From: Bacteroidales bacterium | GTDB lineage: Bacteria; Bacteroidota; Bacteroidia; Bacteroidales; UBA932 | Direction: 5' to 3' | Assembly (NCBI GenBank): GCA_017471085.1 | Contig: JAFUWW010000061.1 | Span: 1 to 64,000, forward strand | Length of the DNA: 64,000 bases | Shown: in pieces, positions 25,293-34,025 of the stretch | How the letters are laid out: each line of letters begins with the position of its first letter | How positions within the stretch are numbered: the first letter of the stretch is position 1 | Made by a program: the position numbers and the translations under genes | The notes under the pieces: generated by a model | What the model was told of the DNA's origin: nothing | The model's input: only the letters and a program-made list of their open reading frames with translations | Database searches by the model: none

Positions 25293-27539
25293 ATGAAGCG
25301 TATCCGAAACCTATACCTGACGGCGCTCCTCGTGGCGGCCGTCTCCTGCCAGCAGCAGAAGGCGGTCTCTACCGTGGGGGCCGGCCCCGAAGTGGAACAG
25401 AAAGTGGAAGCCCTTCTCGCCAAGATGTCTCTGGCGGAGAAGATCGGCCAGATGAACCAGGTTTCCGCCGGCGGAGATGTGTCCAATTATGCCGATGCCC
25501 TGCGCAAAGGCCAGATCGGATCCATCTTGAACGAGGTGGACCCCGTGAAAATCAATGAATTCCAGCGCATCAGCGTGGAAGAGTCCCGTCTGGGCATCCC
25601 GCTGCTGGTGAGCCGGGACGTGATTCACGGCTTCCATACCGTCTTCCCCATTCCGCTGGGCCTGGCCGCTACGTTCGATCCTTCCCTGGTGGAGCAGGGG
25701 GCCAGGGTGGCTGCCGTGGAGGCAACCGCCCAGGGTGTCCGCTGGACTTTCTCGCCCATGCTGGACATCGCCCGCGATCCGCGCTGGGGCCGCATCGCCG
25801 AAGGCAGCGGGGAGGATACGTATCTGGACGCCCGGATGGCCGAAGCCATGGTGTACGGCTATCAGGGAAGAAAACGGGACGCCACTTCGATGGCGGCCTG
25901 CATCAAGCATTTCGTCGGCTACGGCGCCGCTGAGGGCGGCCGTGATTACAACAGTACTTCCCTGACTGAGCGGCAGCTCCGAAACGTTTATCTGCCTCCG
26001 TTCGAAGCTGCCGTGAAGGCCGGGGCCATGACCCTGATGACGTCCTTCAACGACAATGACGGCGTCCCTTCAACGGGCAACATCTTTGTAGTCAAGGACA
26101 TCCTCCGGGGAGAATGGGGCTTTGACGGACTCGTGGTCACGGACTGGAACTCGATGGGCGAGATGATCGTCCACGGATTCGGCACCGACCGCAAGGAGGT
26201 GGCCCGCGAGGCCCTGGAAGCCGGGGTGGACATGGACATGATGACCTACGGTTACCTGTCACACCTGGACGAACTGGTCAGAACCGGCGCGGTGAAGGAA
26301 TCGGCCATTGACGATGCCGTACGCAATATCCTCAGGGTCAAGTTCCTGCTGGGGCTCTTCGAGAACCCTTATATCGACGTGGATGCCGCCGCTTCGGTGC
26401 AGTATGCTCCGGCGCATCTGGAGGCGGCCCGGCGCACCGCGGAAGAATCGGCCATCCTGCTGAAAAACGACGGGGTGCTGCCGCTGGATGCCGGCAACGT
26501 GCGGACCATCCTGGTGACAGGCCCTTTGGCCGATGCCCCGCACGACCAGATGGGCACCTGGGCCTTCGACGGCGAAAAGAGCCATACGGTTACGCCTCTG
26601 AAAGCCCTGCAGGAGCGTTTCCCGGGCAAGGTCATCTATGTGCCCGGCCTCACCTACAGCCGTGAAAAACGATCCCGCTTCGACGATGTGGTGGCCGCCG
26701 CCCGCCGTGCCGACGTGGTGCTGGCCTTCCTGGGCGAGGAAGCCATCCTTTCCGGCGAAGCCCACTCCCTGGCCGACCTGAATCTCATCGGCTCCCAGAG
26801 CGAGCTTCTCGCCGCCCTTTCTTCGGCCGGAAAACCGGTCGTCGCCACGGTGATGGCCGGACGTCCGCTCACCATCGAGCGCGACCTCCCCAACTGCAAC
26901 GCCCTGCTCTATGCGTTCCATCCCGGGACGATGGGCGGCCCGGCGCTGGCGAACCTGCTGTCCGGCGACGTGAACCCCTCCGGAAAGACCCCCATCACCT
27001 TCCTGAGGACTGTGGGACAGGTCCCCCTCTACTACAGCCACAATATGACAGGACGTCCCTACAGCGGGGAAACCCTTCTGGACGGCATCGAGCTGGAAGC
27101 GGGACAGACTTCCCTCGGCAATACTTCCTATTATCTGGATTACGGCCCTTATCCGCTTTTCCCGTTCGGTTTCGGCCTCAGCTACACGACGTTCGCCTAT
27201 TCCGGCATCGGCCTTGACAAAGACGTTTACGGGAAGGACGATACCATTACGGTGACCTTCCGGCTGGCGAATACCGGAGCCCGCGAAGGCACGGAAGTTG
27301 CCCAGGTGTATGTCCGGGACCTGGTGGGGTCGCTCACCCGTCCGGTGAAGGAACTCAAAGCCTTCGAGCGGGTCACGCTCGCTCCCGGCGAGAGCCGTAC
27401 CGTCCAGGTGCAGATTCCCGTTTCCGAACTGGCCTTCTTCGGCCTGGACGGCGTCAAGAAAGTGGAACCCGGCGACTTCCAGCTGTGGGTGGCCGGTGAC
27501 AGCGCTTCCGGCGAACCGGTTGCCTTTAAAGTAAAATAA
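25293..27539 (+). CDS. GH3 beta-glucosidase (BglX type), lipoprotein
   Basis: A 748-residue enzyme with a lipoprotein signal (VAAVSC near 17). The GH3 N-terminal barrel has KIGQMNQV, SRDVIHGF, the segment FSPMLDIARDPRWGRIAEGSGEDTYL split over residues 152-177, KHFVGYGA and the nucleophile aspartate in LVVTDWNSM near 285. The C-terminal domain and a fibronectin-like tail (FPFGFGLSYTTFAYS onward) follow. This order matches periplasmic or surface BglX-type exo-beta-glucosidases that release glucose from oligosaccharides. The ATG at 25293 is chosen over a TTG six bases earlier. It lies six bases after the GH16 gene. Confidence 0.94.
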   Translation: MKRIRNLYLTALLVAAVSCQQQKAVSTVGAGPEVEQKVEALLAKMSLAEKIGQMNQVSAGGDVSNYADALRKGQIGSILNEVDPVKINEFQRISVEESRLGIPLLVSRDVIHGFHTVFPIPLGLAATFDPSLVEQGARVAAVEATAQGVRWTFSPMLDIARDPRWGRIAEGSGEDTYLDARMAEAMVYGYQGRKRDATSMAACIKHFVGYGAAEGGRDYNSTSLTERQLRNVYLPPFEAAVKAGAMTLMTSFNDNDGVPSTGNIFVVKDILRGEWGFDGLVVTDWNSMGEMIVHGFGTDRKEVAREALEAGVDMDMMTYGYLSHLDELVRTGAVKESAIDDAVRNILRVKFLLGLFENPYIDVDAAASVQYAPAHLEAARRTAEESAILLKNDGVLPLDAGNVRTILVTGPLADAPHDQMGTWAFDGEKSHTVTPLKALQERFPGKVIYVPGLTYSREKRSRFDDVVAAARRADVVLAFLGEEAILSGEAHSLADLNLIGSQSELLAALSSAGKPVVATVMAGRPLTIERDLPNCNALLYAFHPGTMGGPALANLLSGDVNPSGKTPITFLRTVGQVPLYYSHNMTGRPYSGETLLDGIELEAGQTSLGNTSYYLDYGPYPLFPFGFGLSYTTFAYSGIGLDKDVYGKDDTITVTFRLANTGAREGTEVAQVYVRDLVGSLTRPVKELKAFERVTLAPGESRTVQVQIPVSELAFFGLDGVKKVEPGDFQLWVAGDSASGEPVAFKVK

Positions 27540-27542
27540 ATC

Positions 27543-29168
27543 ATGCGCAGAGGTTGGATATTGGCTTTGATACTGCTCCCGGCGTTGTTTGCATGCGAAA
27601 AAGTGAATGACCCGGAACCGGAAAAGGATACCGCGAGGCTCCGTTCCGTCACGGTGCTTTCGGATAAAGTTGTCTTGAAACCCGGCGGGTCGGCAACCTT
27701 TTCCTTCTCCGTGGAGGATATCGGCTATGCTTTCGACCCTGCCCGTGATGTGGCCCTCTTCAACGCGGCGTCGCAAGTTCCCGAAGAGTTTTCCCTTGGC
27801 GCTGTGACTCCGGTGGGGAACGGGACTTATTCGGCCCAGGTGACCGACAATGGGGGAGACAACGAGTACAACCTGCAGGTGCGCCTGGGAATCCGCCAGG
27901 GAAAGGAGGCGTATGTGTTTTCCGCCCCTTTCACCGTGTGCGGGAAGGATATGGAAGCGGGTATCGTCCTGCATACGGGCCTTCCTACCATCTATCTGAA
28001 CACCCAGGACGGCGCTCCCATCGTATCCAAGACCGATACTTTGCACGCCAGCCTCACCATCAGGGGCGTGGACGAAGACCAGAGGCTGGATGAGGCCGGC
28101 TGCTCGGTCCGCGGCCGCGGAAATACCACCTGGTGGTGGCCCAAGAAGCCTTATCTGATCAAACTGAACAAGAAGGCCGGTGTTTTCGGGATGCCGAAGC
28201 ACAAACGCTGGATCCTGCTGGCCAATTTCCTGGACCGGACCATGATGCGCAACATCGTAGCCATGAAAGTGGCGTCCATGACCAGCCTGGACTGGACGCC
28301 CGGCTGCCGGAGCGTGGAACTGGTGCTTAACGGAAAGCACATGGGCAACTACCTGCTCATCGAGCAGGTGAAGGTAGACAAAAAACGGGTTCCCGTCACG
28401 GAAATGACCCCGGATGACAACGCCGGCGAAGCTGTGACGGGCGGTTACCTGCTGGAACTGGATTTCCATTACGACAACGAAGTCCAGTGGGTCGATTCCC
28501 ACGGCGGGACGGCGCAGTGGGGGGCTGGCAGCGGCATCCCCTTCGGCATCAAGTATCCCGATCCGGAAGACCTGACCCCCGCCCAGGAATCCTATATCAA
28601 GAAATACATCGCCGAGGCGGCGGAGGCCCTTTACGGACCGGATTTCACAGACCCGGAAAAAGGGTATGCAAAATATATCGACGTAGATTCTTTTGTCGAT
28701 TACTGGATCGTGTTCGAGGTGATGGGAAACCACGAACTGGGCAACCCCGGCAGCGTGTATTTCCATAAGGACCGCGGCGGGAAACTGATGGCGGGCCCTT
28801 GCTGGGACTTCGACTGGGGAATCCTCTCGTACAATACCTCGCCCCATGCCAGGACCGGACTCATCAACCGGAATGCCATCTGGTATGCCCGCCTGTTCCA
28901 GGACCCGGCCTTCGTAGAGAAGGTGAAGAGCCGTTTCCAGGAGCTGCTGCCGCAATTCGAAACCATCCCGGACTTTATCGACGAGACGGAAAAGCTGCTG
29001 ACCGAATCGGCCCGTCTCAATTTCCAGATGTGGAACCCGGCCGAGGACGCTTCCCAGAACGGCGGGCGCATCATCAACGGCGACGAGAACATGTCGTTCC
29101 ACGATGCCGTGGCCCGTATCCGCTCCATCTTCCAAGACCGACTTACCGTGATTCCTGAATCTCTTTAA
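27543..29168 (+). CDS. CotH-kinase family lipoprotein
   Basis: A 541-residue lipoprotein (lipobox ALFAC near 18). An Ig-like N-terminal domain (about 30-140) is followed by a CotH-type domain with VRGRGNTTWWWPKKPYLIKL near 190-209, HKRWILLANFLDRTMMRN near 222, and GPCWDFDWG near 420. CotH proteins adopt a protein-kinase-like fold. In spore formers CotH phosphorylates coat proteins, but in Bacteroidetes the surface role is not established. It sits three bases after the GH3 gene and two bases before GH30, so it is a true operon member. Whether it modifies PUL proteins is unknown. Confidence 0.88.
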   Translation: MRRGWILALILLPALFACEKVNDPEPEKDTARLRSVTVLSDKVVLKPGGSATFSFSVEDIGYAFDPARDVALFNAASQVPEEFSLGAVTPVGNGTYSAQVTDNGGDNEYNLQVRLGIRQGKEAYVFSAPFTVCGKDMEAGIVLHTGLPTIYLNTQDGAPIVSKTDTLHASLTIRGVDEDQRLDEAGCSVRGRGNTTWWWPKKPYLIKLNKKAGVFGMPKHKRWILLANFLDRTMMRNIVAMKVASMTSLDWTPGCRSVELVLNGKHMGNYLLIEQVKVDKKRVPVTEMTPDDNAGEAVTGGYLLELDFHYDNEVQWVDSHGGTAQWGAGSGIPFGIKYPDPEDLTPAQESYIKKYIAEAAEALYGPDFTDPEKGYAKYIDVDSFVDYWIVFEVMGNHELGNPGSVYFHKDRGGKLMAGPCWDFDWGILSYNTSPHARTGLINRNAIWYARLFQDPAFVEKVKSRFQELLPQFETIPDFIDETEKLLTESARLNFQMWNPAEDASQNGGRIINGDENMSFHDAVARIRSIFQDRLTVIPESL

Positions 29169-29170
29169 CA

Positions 29171-30640
29171 ATGAATATCTTCCGTTTTTTTCTCCCGCTC
29201 CTTGCCGCCCTGGCTGTATCTTGTAAGGAAAAGCCTGCCGATTCTCAGGTTGTTCCCGATCCGCCCCAACCTGCCGTTGTGGAGGCGGCCGTTTATACGA
29301 CCTCTGTCTCCGGCGACCGTTTCAAGGAGAGCACCGTTGCGCTGAAAAAACCGGAAGACGCAGTTTTCTACAAGGTCCAGCTCAGCGGAGAGACCTTCCA
29401 GCAGGTGGACGGCTTCGGCCTGGCTATCACGCAGGCTTCCTGTTATAATCTGCTGCTGATGCCTCAGGAAGAGAGGACTGCTTTCCTGAAGGAACTGTTC
29501 AGCAGGGAAGAGGGCCTGGGGTCTTCCCTCATCCGGGTCTGCATTGGCGGCTCCGATTTCTCCATGGACGAGTTCACCTGGTGTGACCGGAAGGGAATCG
29601 AAAACTTCGATGTGCACCCGCTGGACGAGGAATACCTGTTCCCCATCCTGGACGAAATCTTCAAGATCAACCCGGCGGTGAAGATCATCGGCTCTCCCTG
29701 GAGCTGCCCCAAATGGATGAAGATGACCGAAAATGGAAAGGCCGGCTATGACAGCTGGACGGGCGGAAGGCTGAATCCTGTCTATTATCAGGACTATGCC
29801 ACCTACTTTGTGAAGTGGATCCAGGAGATGGAGGGCAGGGGGTATCCCATCTATGCCGTCACCCTGCAGAACGAACCGCTGAACAGGGGCAATTCCATGT
29901 CGCTGTACATGCCCTGGGAAGATCAGCGGGACTTCATCAAGCAAGCGGTCGGTCCTGCCTTCGAGGCCGCCGGCATCAAGGCCAAAATCCTGCTTTTCGA
30001 CCACAACTACAATTTTGACGACATTGCATCGCAGAAGGATTATCCGGTCAAGATTATGCAGGATGCCGATGCCGCCCGCTATGTGGCCGGATCGGCCTGG
30101 CATAACTACGGGGGCCATGTTTCTACGCTGGACCGCGTGCACAGCCAGTTCCCCGACAAGGACATCTATTTCACGGAGGCCTCCATCGGCACGTGGAATT
30201 ATACCTTCGACGGCTGTCTGATCAATGATTTCCGGGACATCTTCCTGGGAACGCTAAGCCGCTTCGGAAAGGGCGTGACCCTGTGGAACCTGATGCTGGA
30301 CGATGAGCGCAAACCGTACCGTCCGGGCGGCTGCAGCACCTGTTTCGGCGCTGTTACGCTGTCTTCCAAAGACCGCAAGTCCATTGTGAGGAACTCCCAT
30401 TATTACAATGTGGCACACTGTTCCAAGGTCCTGCAGCCTGGTGCGGTGCGCCTTGGGACCACAGGATATGAAACGGCCGGCCTCACGTATCAGTGGTACA
30501 AGAATCCGGACGGCTCCCAGGCGCTGCTGCTGCTCAATGAGGGCACTGCCGTCGCGGAGGTGAATTTCGTTACGGAAAAACACTCCCTGAACTGCAAGGT
30601 GCCGGCGAAAGCCATCCAGTCCGTCCTCTGGAGGGACTAA
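29171..30640 (+). CDS. GH30 beta-glucanase lipoprotein
   Basis: A 489-residue lipoprotein (lipobox LAVSC near 17) with a GH30 barrel and beta side domain. Landmarks are FQQVDGFGLAITQASCY near 78, RVCIGGSDFSMDEFTW near 125, GSPWSCPKWMK near 175, the acid/base glutamate in TLQNEPL near 235 and the nucleophile glutamate in YFTEASIGTW near 335. The C-terminal beta sandwich (LTYQWYKNPDGSQALLLLN) is complete. GH30 members act on glucosylceramide, xylan or beta-1,6-glucan. Next to GH16 and GH3 a beta-1,6-glucanase role on branched laminarin or fungal glucan is the best guess. Its stop overlaps tsaE by four bases. Confidence 0.9.
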   Translation: MNIFRFFLPLLAALAVSCKEKPADSQVVPDPPQPAVVEAAVYTTSVSGDRFKESTVALKKPEDAVFYKVQLSGETFQQVDGFGLAITQASCYNLLLMPQEERTAFLKELFSREEGLGSSLIRVCIGGSDFSMDEFTWCDRKGIENFDVHPLDEEYLFPILDEIFKINPAVKIIGSPWSCPKWMKMTENGKAGYDSWTGGRLNPVYYQDYATYFVKWIQEMEGRGYPIYAVTLQNEPLNRGNSMSLYMPWEDQRDFIKQAVGPAFEAAGIKAKILLFDHNYNFDDIASQKDYPVKIMQDADAARYVAGSAWHNYGGHVSTLDRVHSQFPDKDIYFTEASIGTWNYTFDGCLINDFRDIFLGTLSRFGKGVTLWNLMLDDERKPYRPGGCSTCFGAVTLSSKDRKSIVRNSHYYNVAHCSKVLQPGAVRLGTTGYETAGLTYQWYKNPDGSQALLLLNEGTAVAEVNFVTEKHSLNCKVPAKAIQSVLWRD

Positions 30641-31059
30641 TCTTCCCACTCCAACGTGCGGGAACCATCGGCCTGCACCCGGATGGATACTTTCAGGGTC
30701 TCTTCCGGGAGCAGGTCTTCTATGTTCTCCGGCCATTCCATGAGGCACAGTTGCCCGGAATCCAGATAATCGTACAGGCCGATGTCCAGGGCCTCCTCCA
30801 GCCGCTCGATCCGGTAGAAATCGAAGTGGAACAGGGGCTCTCCGTTCCCCGTCCGGTATTCATTGACAATGGCGAAGGTGGGGGAGCTTACTGCGTCTTC
30901 CCGGACGCCCAGATGCTTGCAGATGGCCGTGATGAAGGTGGTTTTCCCAGCGCCCATCGGCGCGTAAAACGCCACCAGGCGGTTGTCTCCGATGGCCTCC
31001 AGAAACTTTTCCGCCGCCTTGTCAAGTTCTTCTATCTTGAAAGTAATATTTTTTTCCAT
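30637..31059 (-). CDS. tsaE: tRNA threonylcarbamoyladenosine biosynthesis ATPase TsaE
   Basis: A 140-residue P-loop ATPase needed for t6A37 modification of ANN-decoding tRNAs, working with TsaB, TsaC and TsaD. Walker A is YAPMGAGKTTFITA near residue 35, followed by AVSSPTFAIVNEY and FHFDFYRI near 85, and LCLMEWPENI as the Walker-B-like part. The ATG at 31059 gives the usual length; an upstream in-frame ATG would overlap the HicB-like gene. It lies one base after that gene and is probably co-transcribed with it. Its stop overlaps the GH30 stop (CTAA). Confidence 0.93.
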   Translation of the reverse strand: MEKNITFKIEELDKAAEKFLEAIGDNRLVAFYAPMGAGKTTFITAICKHLGVREDAVSSPTFAIVNEYRTGNGEPLFHFDFYRIERLEEALDIGLYDYLDSGQLCLMEWPENIEDLLPEETLKVSIRVQADGSRTLEWED

Positions 31060-31060
31060 G

Positions 31061-31471
31061 TTAAATACCGGCAAAATGAATCAGCCCCAATTGTTCGCTG
31101 AATCGGTGGATTCCTTCTTCCATTTTCCTTACGGTCTTGGCAGAGGGCTTTCTGTAACCGCTGACATAGTGTCCTAACTGTTTTTGGTTGATTCCGGTAA
31201 TCCTTTCCAGCCCGGCCAGCGTGAAAGCGAAGGCAAACTCCTGAAGGAAAGAGGGGATGTCGTACCGGAACTGGAACTCTGCTTCTTCGAAGTGTTCCCC
31301 CTTGTCTTTGAAAAGGGCTTTTATTTCTTCATACCCCGCCATGAAGTCTTCTTTTGCTTCCGGGATTGTATTTCCCGTTCCGATAATGCCATAAGGGTAG
31401 GCATCGTCTTCAATGAAGATGGAGAAGCGATGGTCGGGGCCGGTTTCAATGATGGCGGTTACTGTTTTCAT
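31061..31471 (-). CDS. HicB-like antitoxin-family protein, no HicA partner
   Basis: A 136-residue protein with an N-terminal HicB-type partial RNase-H fold (IIETGPDHRFSIFIEDD...GIIGTGNTIPEAKEDF) and a C-terminal helix-turn-helix-like part (LERITGINQKQLGHYVSG). HicB antitoxins normally pair with a roughly 60-80-residue HicA toxin, but none lies on either side. Instead it is translationally close-coupled with tsaE, one base apart. It has its own promoter box. It may be an orphan regulator acting on this small operon; that role is an inference. Confidence 0.75.
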   Translation of the reverse strand: MKTVTAIIETGPDHRFSIFIEDDAYPYGIIGTGNTIPEAKEDFMAGYEEIKALFKDKGEHFEEAEFQFRYDIPSFLQEFAFAFTLAGLERITGINQKQLGHYVSGYRKPSAKTVRKMEEGIHRFSEQLGLIHFAGI

Positions 31472-31496
31472 AATTTAACGCCTGAATACTTCATCA

Positions 31497-31504
31497 CAAA
31501 GATA
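31497..31504 (-). promoter_or_regulatory. -7 element TATCTTTG of the hicB-tsaE operon
   Basis: A perfect TAnnTTTG on the minus strand, 25 bases before the hicB-like ATG. Confidence 0.68.
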
Positions 31505-31521
31505 GTAATATTTCTAACATT

Positions 31522-33084
31522 TTACAAATCCAGGATGTTCCGGCGGTCCAGAAAGCGGTAACTGGCTGCTTCTGACAGGTGTTGGGGCAGGATGTTGCGT
31601 TCTCCGGCAAGGTCGGCGATGGTGCGGGCGATCTTGATGATGCGGGTGTAGGCGCGGGCGCTCAGCCCCAGGCGGTCTATCAATTTTTCCAGCAGGTCCT
31701 TGGAGGGTTCGTCCAGCTGGCAGAACCGCTCCAGCTCCCGGGCGCCCATTTCGGAATTGGTGAAAATGCCCAGCCCCTCGAAGCGCTCCAGCTGGATTTC
31801 CCGTGCCTGCTGCACCCGCCGGGCTACCGCCTCCGTCGGCTCCGCCTTCCCCCTCCTTACCAGGGCCGATGTTTCTACCGGGTGCATCCAGAGCTGGATG
31901 TCGATCCGGTCCATGATCGGCCCGGAAAGTTTGGCCAGATAGGCGGCCCGCTGGCCTGCGGAGCACGTGCAGCGGTCTCCCTCGCCGTAGTAGCCGCAGG
32001 GGCAGGGGTTGGAGGCGGCGATGAGCATGAAAGAAGCGGGGTACTCGATCTTGGCCTTCAGGCGCGAAATGGTCACTTTCCGGTCTTCCAGCGGTGCCCG
32101 GAGGCTTTCCAGCGTAGCTTTCGGCGCTTCGCAGAATTCGTCCAGGAAGAGGATGCCGCCGGTAGCCAGGGACACTTCCCCGGGCAGGATATTCTCCCCG
32201 CTGCCGCCGCCCAGCATGGCCGCCTTGGAGGCCGATATGTGCGGCGACCGGAAAGGCCGGCTGCGCATCATTCCCAGCCCGCCGGATGCCTTCCCCGCCA
32301 CCGAATAAATCTTGGAAGTGATGGCCGATTCTTCCAGGCTCATGGGCGGCAGAACCCCGGAAAGCGCCTTGGCCAGCGAACTCTTTCCCGACCCGGGCGC
32401 ACCGATGAGAATGGCATTGTGCTGGCCTGCAGAGGCGATTTCCAGCCCCCGTTTGGCCCCTTCCTGCCCCACGATATCGGCAAAGTCCATATAAGATTTG
32501 GCACTCGGGGCCGATGCCCGGACAAGCGCCTTCCGGTACAGGTCCGTGTTCCAGATCAGCAAATCCCGCGGGTCTTCATCTTCCGCCAGGATCCGCAGCA
32601 CGTCGTCCAGTGTCCGGACCCCGTAGATCAGCGTTCCGGAATAATCCGCCGCTTCCAGGGCCGAAACTTCCGGAAAGATGCAGCCCCTGAATCCGCAACG
32701 CATGGCCAGTTCCACCATCGGGAGGGTTCCGCTCACCGGCCGGATGCTGCCGTCCAGCCCCAGTTCGCCCATGATCAGATACTTCTCCAGCCCCGGCAGC
32801 GCCCGCTGCCCGGAAGCGGCGATGATGCCCAGGGCGATGGGCACATCGTATCCGCTCCCTTGCTTATGCATGTCGGCCGGAGCCAGGTTGATGACAATTT
32901 TCTTTCCGGGAATATGGAAGCCCCTGGCCTGCAGGGCTGTAACTGTGCGCAGCAGGCTTTCTTTGACGGCGGCGTCCGCCAATCCTACCAGGTGGATTCC
33001 GATACCCAGCGTGATTTCCACTTCGATGACGATGGAAACCGCTTCGATTCCCACGCACTTGGCCCCGTGTATATAAACAAGCAT
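31522..33084 (-). CDS. yifB: YifB/ComM family Mg-chelatase-like AAA+ ATPase
   Basis: A 520-residue AAA+ protein of the ComM/YifB family, linked to branch migration during natural transformation in some bacteria. The N-terminal domain (IEVEITLGIGIHLVGLADAAVKES split near residue 20) resembles a Lon-like fold. Walker A is LIGAPGSGKSSLAKAL near 225, then RPFRSPHISASKAAMLGG, Walker B GGILFLDEFCE near 315, and NPCPCGYYGE...CTCSAGQ, a cysteine cluster common to the family. The C-terminal LSARAYTRIIKIARTIADL is complete. The gene follows ispE on the minus strand after 89 bases that contain an inverted repeat. Confidence 0.94.
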   Translation of the reverse strand: MLVYIHGAKCVGIEAVSIVIEVEITLGIGIHLVGLADAAVKESLLRTVTALQARGFHIPGKKIVINLAPADMHKQGSGYDVPIALGIIAASGQRALPGLEKYLIMGELGLDGSIRPVSGTLPMVELAMRCGFRGCIFPEVSALEAADYSGTLIYGVRTLDDVLRILAEDEDPRDLLIWNTDLYRKALVRASAPSAKSYMDFADIVGQEGAKRGLEIASAGQHNAILIGAPGSGKSSLAKALSGVLPPMSLEESAITSKIYSVAGKASGGLGMMRSRPFRSPHISASKAAMLGGGSGENILPGEVSLATGGILFLDEFCEAPKATLESLRAPLEDRKVTISRLKAKIEYPASFMLIAASNPCPCGYYGEGDRCTCSAGQRAAYLAKLSGPIMDRIDIQLWMHPVETSALVRRGKAEPTEAVARRVQQAREIQLERFEGLGIFTNSEMGARELERFCQLDEPSKDLLEKLIDRLGLSARAYTRIIKIARTIADLAGERNILPQHLSEAASYRFLDRRNILDL

Positions 33085-33126
33085 AGTCGTAACTTTTTCG
33101 CAAGCTACGACAATCCCGGCGATTTC

Positions 33127-33168
33127 ATCGGTTGAAACAGAAAAACTTTCCGGAATGTTTCAACCGAT
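33127..33168. repeat. Inverted repeat ATCGGTTGAAAC / GTTTCAACCGAT
   Basis: Perfect 12-base arms (33127-33138 and 33157-33168) with an 18-base spacer, in the gap between ispE and yifB. A related but shorter-armed copy lies at 35323-35375. There is no T tract on the minus strand, so it is not a standard terminator. Confidence 0.7.
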
Positions 33169-33173
33169 TCCGT

Positions 33174-34007
33174 TTAATTTTTTCGGATTTGGAAAAAGGC
33201 CGATCCGCTGCCGGACATGGCGGCGTACACAGCCCCTTGGGAATAAAGCATTTCCTTGACGGGAGCCAGGGATGGGTGCTTGGCGAAGACGGTTTCCTCG
33301 AAATCGTTCTTCAAGTCTTCTTTCCAGGATTCAACCGGCTGCCGCAGCACTTCCCGGAGCGGTTTTTCCGGCAGGTGCGGGACAATGCCCCGGTAGGCGT
33401 CGGCCGTTGAAACCGACACGCCTTCGGGAATATAAACGCTGAATCTGTAAGGGGACAGGTCGATGGGAAAAGGTTCCAGGATTTCCCCGCGTCCCGTGCC
33501 CAGCATGGGGGTGTTATAGAGGAAGAAGGCGCAGTCGCTGCCCAGGGCGGCGGCATAGGCGGCGAGCTGCTCCGGGGAAAGGCCCAGTCCTGCGAGTTCC
33601 GCCATCATTTTCAGGGCGAAGGCAGCATCGGCCGATCCTCCGCCGAGCCCGGCTCCTACGGGGGAAAGCTTTTCCAGATAAATCTTCATGGGCGGCAGGT
33701 CGAAGTCTTTCTGCAGCAGGAAAAAAGCTTTGGCGGTGAGGTCTTTGAGCGGATCCCAGTCCACCTCCTGCTCCCTGGCCAGGGTGATCATCAGCTTTCC
33801 GTCCGGCGAAATGGCCTGCGTCAGGTTCCCGTACCGTTCCCGCAGGCCGGCGAGGGTCCGGCTGTAGTCGTCGCCGGTTACAATTTCCAGGTTGTCATGG
33901 ATGTCCGGATAGGGGACAAAGAGGGTTTCCAGGTCGTGGAAGCCGTCGGGGCGCTTGCGAAGCACATGGAGGCCTAGGTTCAACTTGACGTTCGGATGGG
34001 TGATCAT
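33174..34007 (-). CDS. ispE: 4-diphosphocytidyl-2-C-methyl-D-erythritol kinase
   Basis: A 277-residue GHMP kinase of the MEP pathway to isoprenoid precursors. It phosphorylates CDP-methylerythritol at the 2-hydroxyl. The N-terminal PNVKLNLGLHVLRKRPDGFHDLETL contains the catalytic-lysine region within residues 5-29. The ATP-binding loop is SPVGAGLGGGSADAAF near 120, and the C-terminal AAMSGSGSAFFQI is the third GHMP motif. The length is normal. The promoter element ends four bases before its ATG, so the mRNA may be leaderless. It shows the organism uses the MEP rather than the mevalonate route. Confidence 0.95.
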   Translation of the reverse strand: MITHPNVKLNLGLHVLRKRPDGFHDLETLFVPYPDIHDNLEIVTGDDYSRTLAGLRERYGNLTQAISPDGKLMITLAREQEVDWDPLKDLTAKAFFLLQKDFDLPPMKIYLEKLSPVGAGLGGGSADAAFALKMMAELAGLGLSPEQLAAYAAALGSDCAFFLYNTPMLGTGRGEILEPFPIDLSPYRFSVYIPEGVSVSTADAYRGIVPHLPEKPLREVLRQPVESWKEDLKNDFEETVFAKHPSLAPVKEMLYSQGAVYAAMSGSGSAFFQIRKN

Positions 34008-34011
34008 GTCG

Positions 34012-34019
34012 CAAAGATA
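34012..34019 (-). promoter_or_regulatory. -7 element TATCTTTG of ispE
   Basis: A perfect TAnnTTTG on the minus strand, four bases from the ispE ATG at 34007 and six bases after the preceding gene's stop. Confidence 0.7.
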
Positions 34020-34025
34020 ATCATT

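Noticed and set aside
26259..29171. A 970-codon open frame on the minus strand opposite GH3 and CotH
   Set aside because: Same composition bias and no recognisable domain; the plus-strand enzymes are certain.
24171..30640. A xylan-degrading PUL based on GH30 and GH3
   Set aside because: There is no GH10, GH43 or esterase gene, and the GH16 with BACON points to beta-glucan; GH30 alone does not support xylan.
31061..31471. A complete HicAB toxin-antitoxin system
   Set aside because: Only the HicB-like part is present; neighbours are tsaE and yifB and no HicA-like dsRBD ORF is visible.
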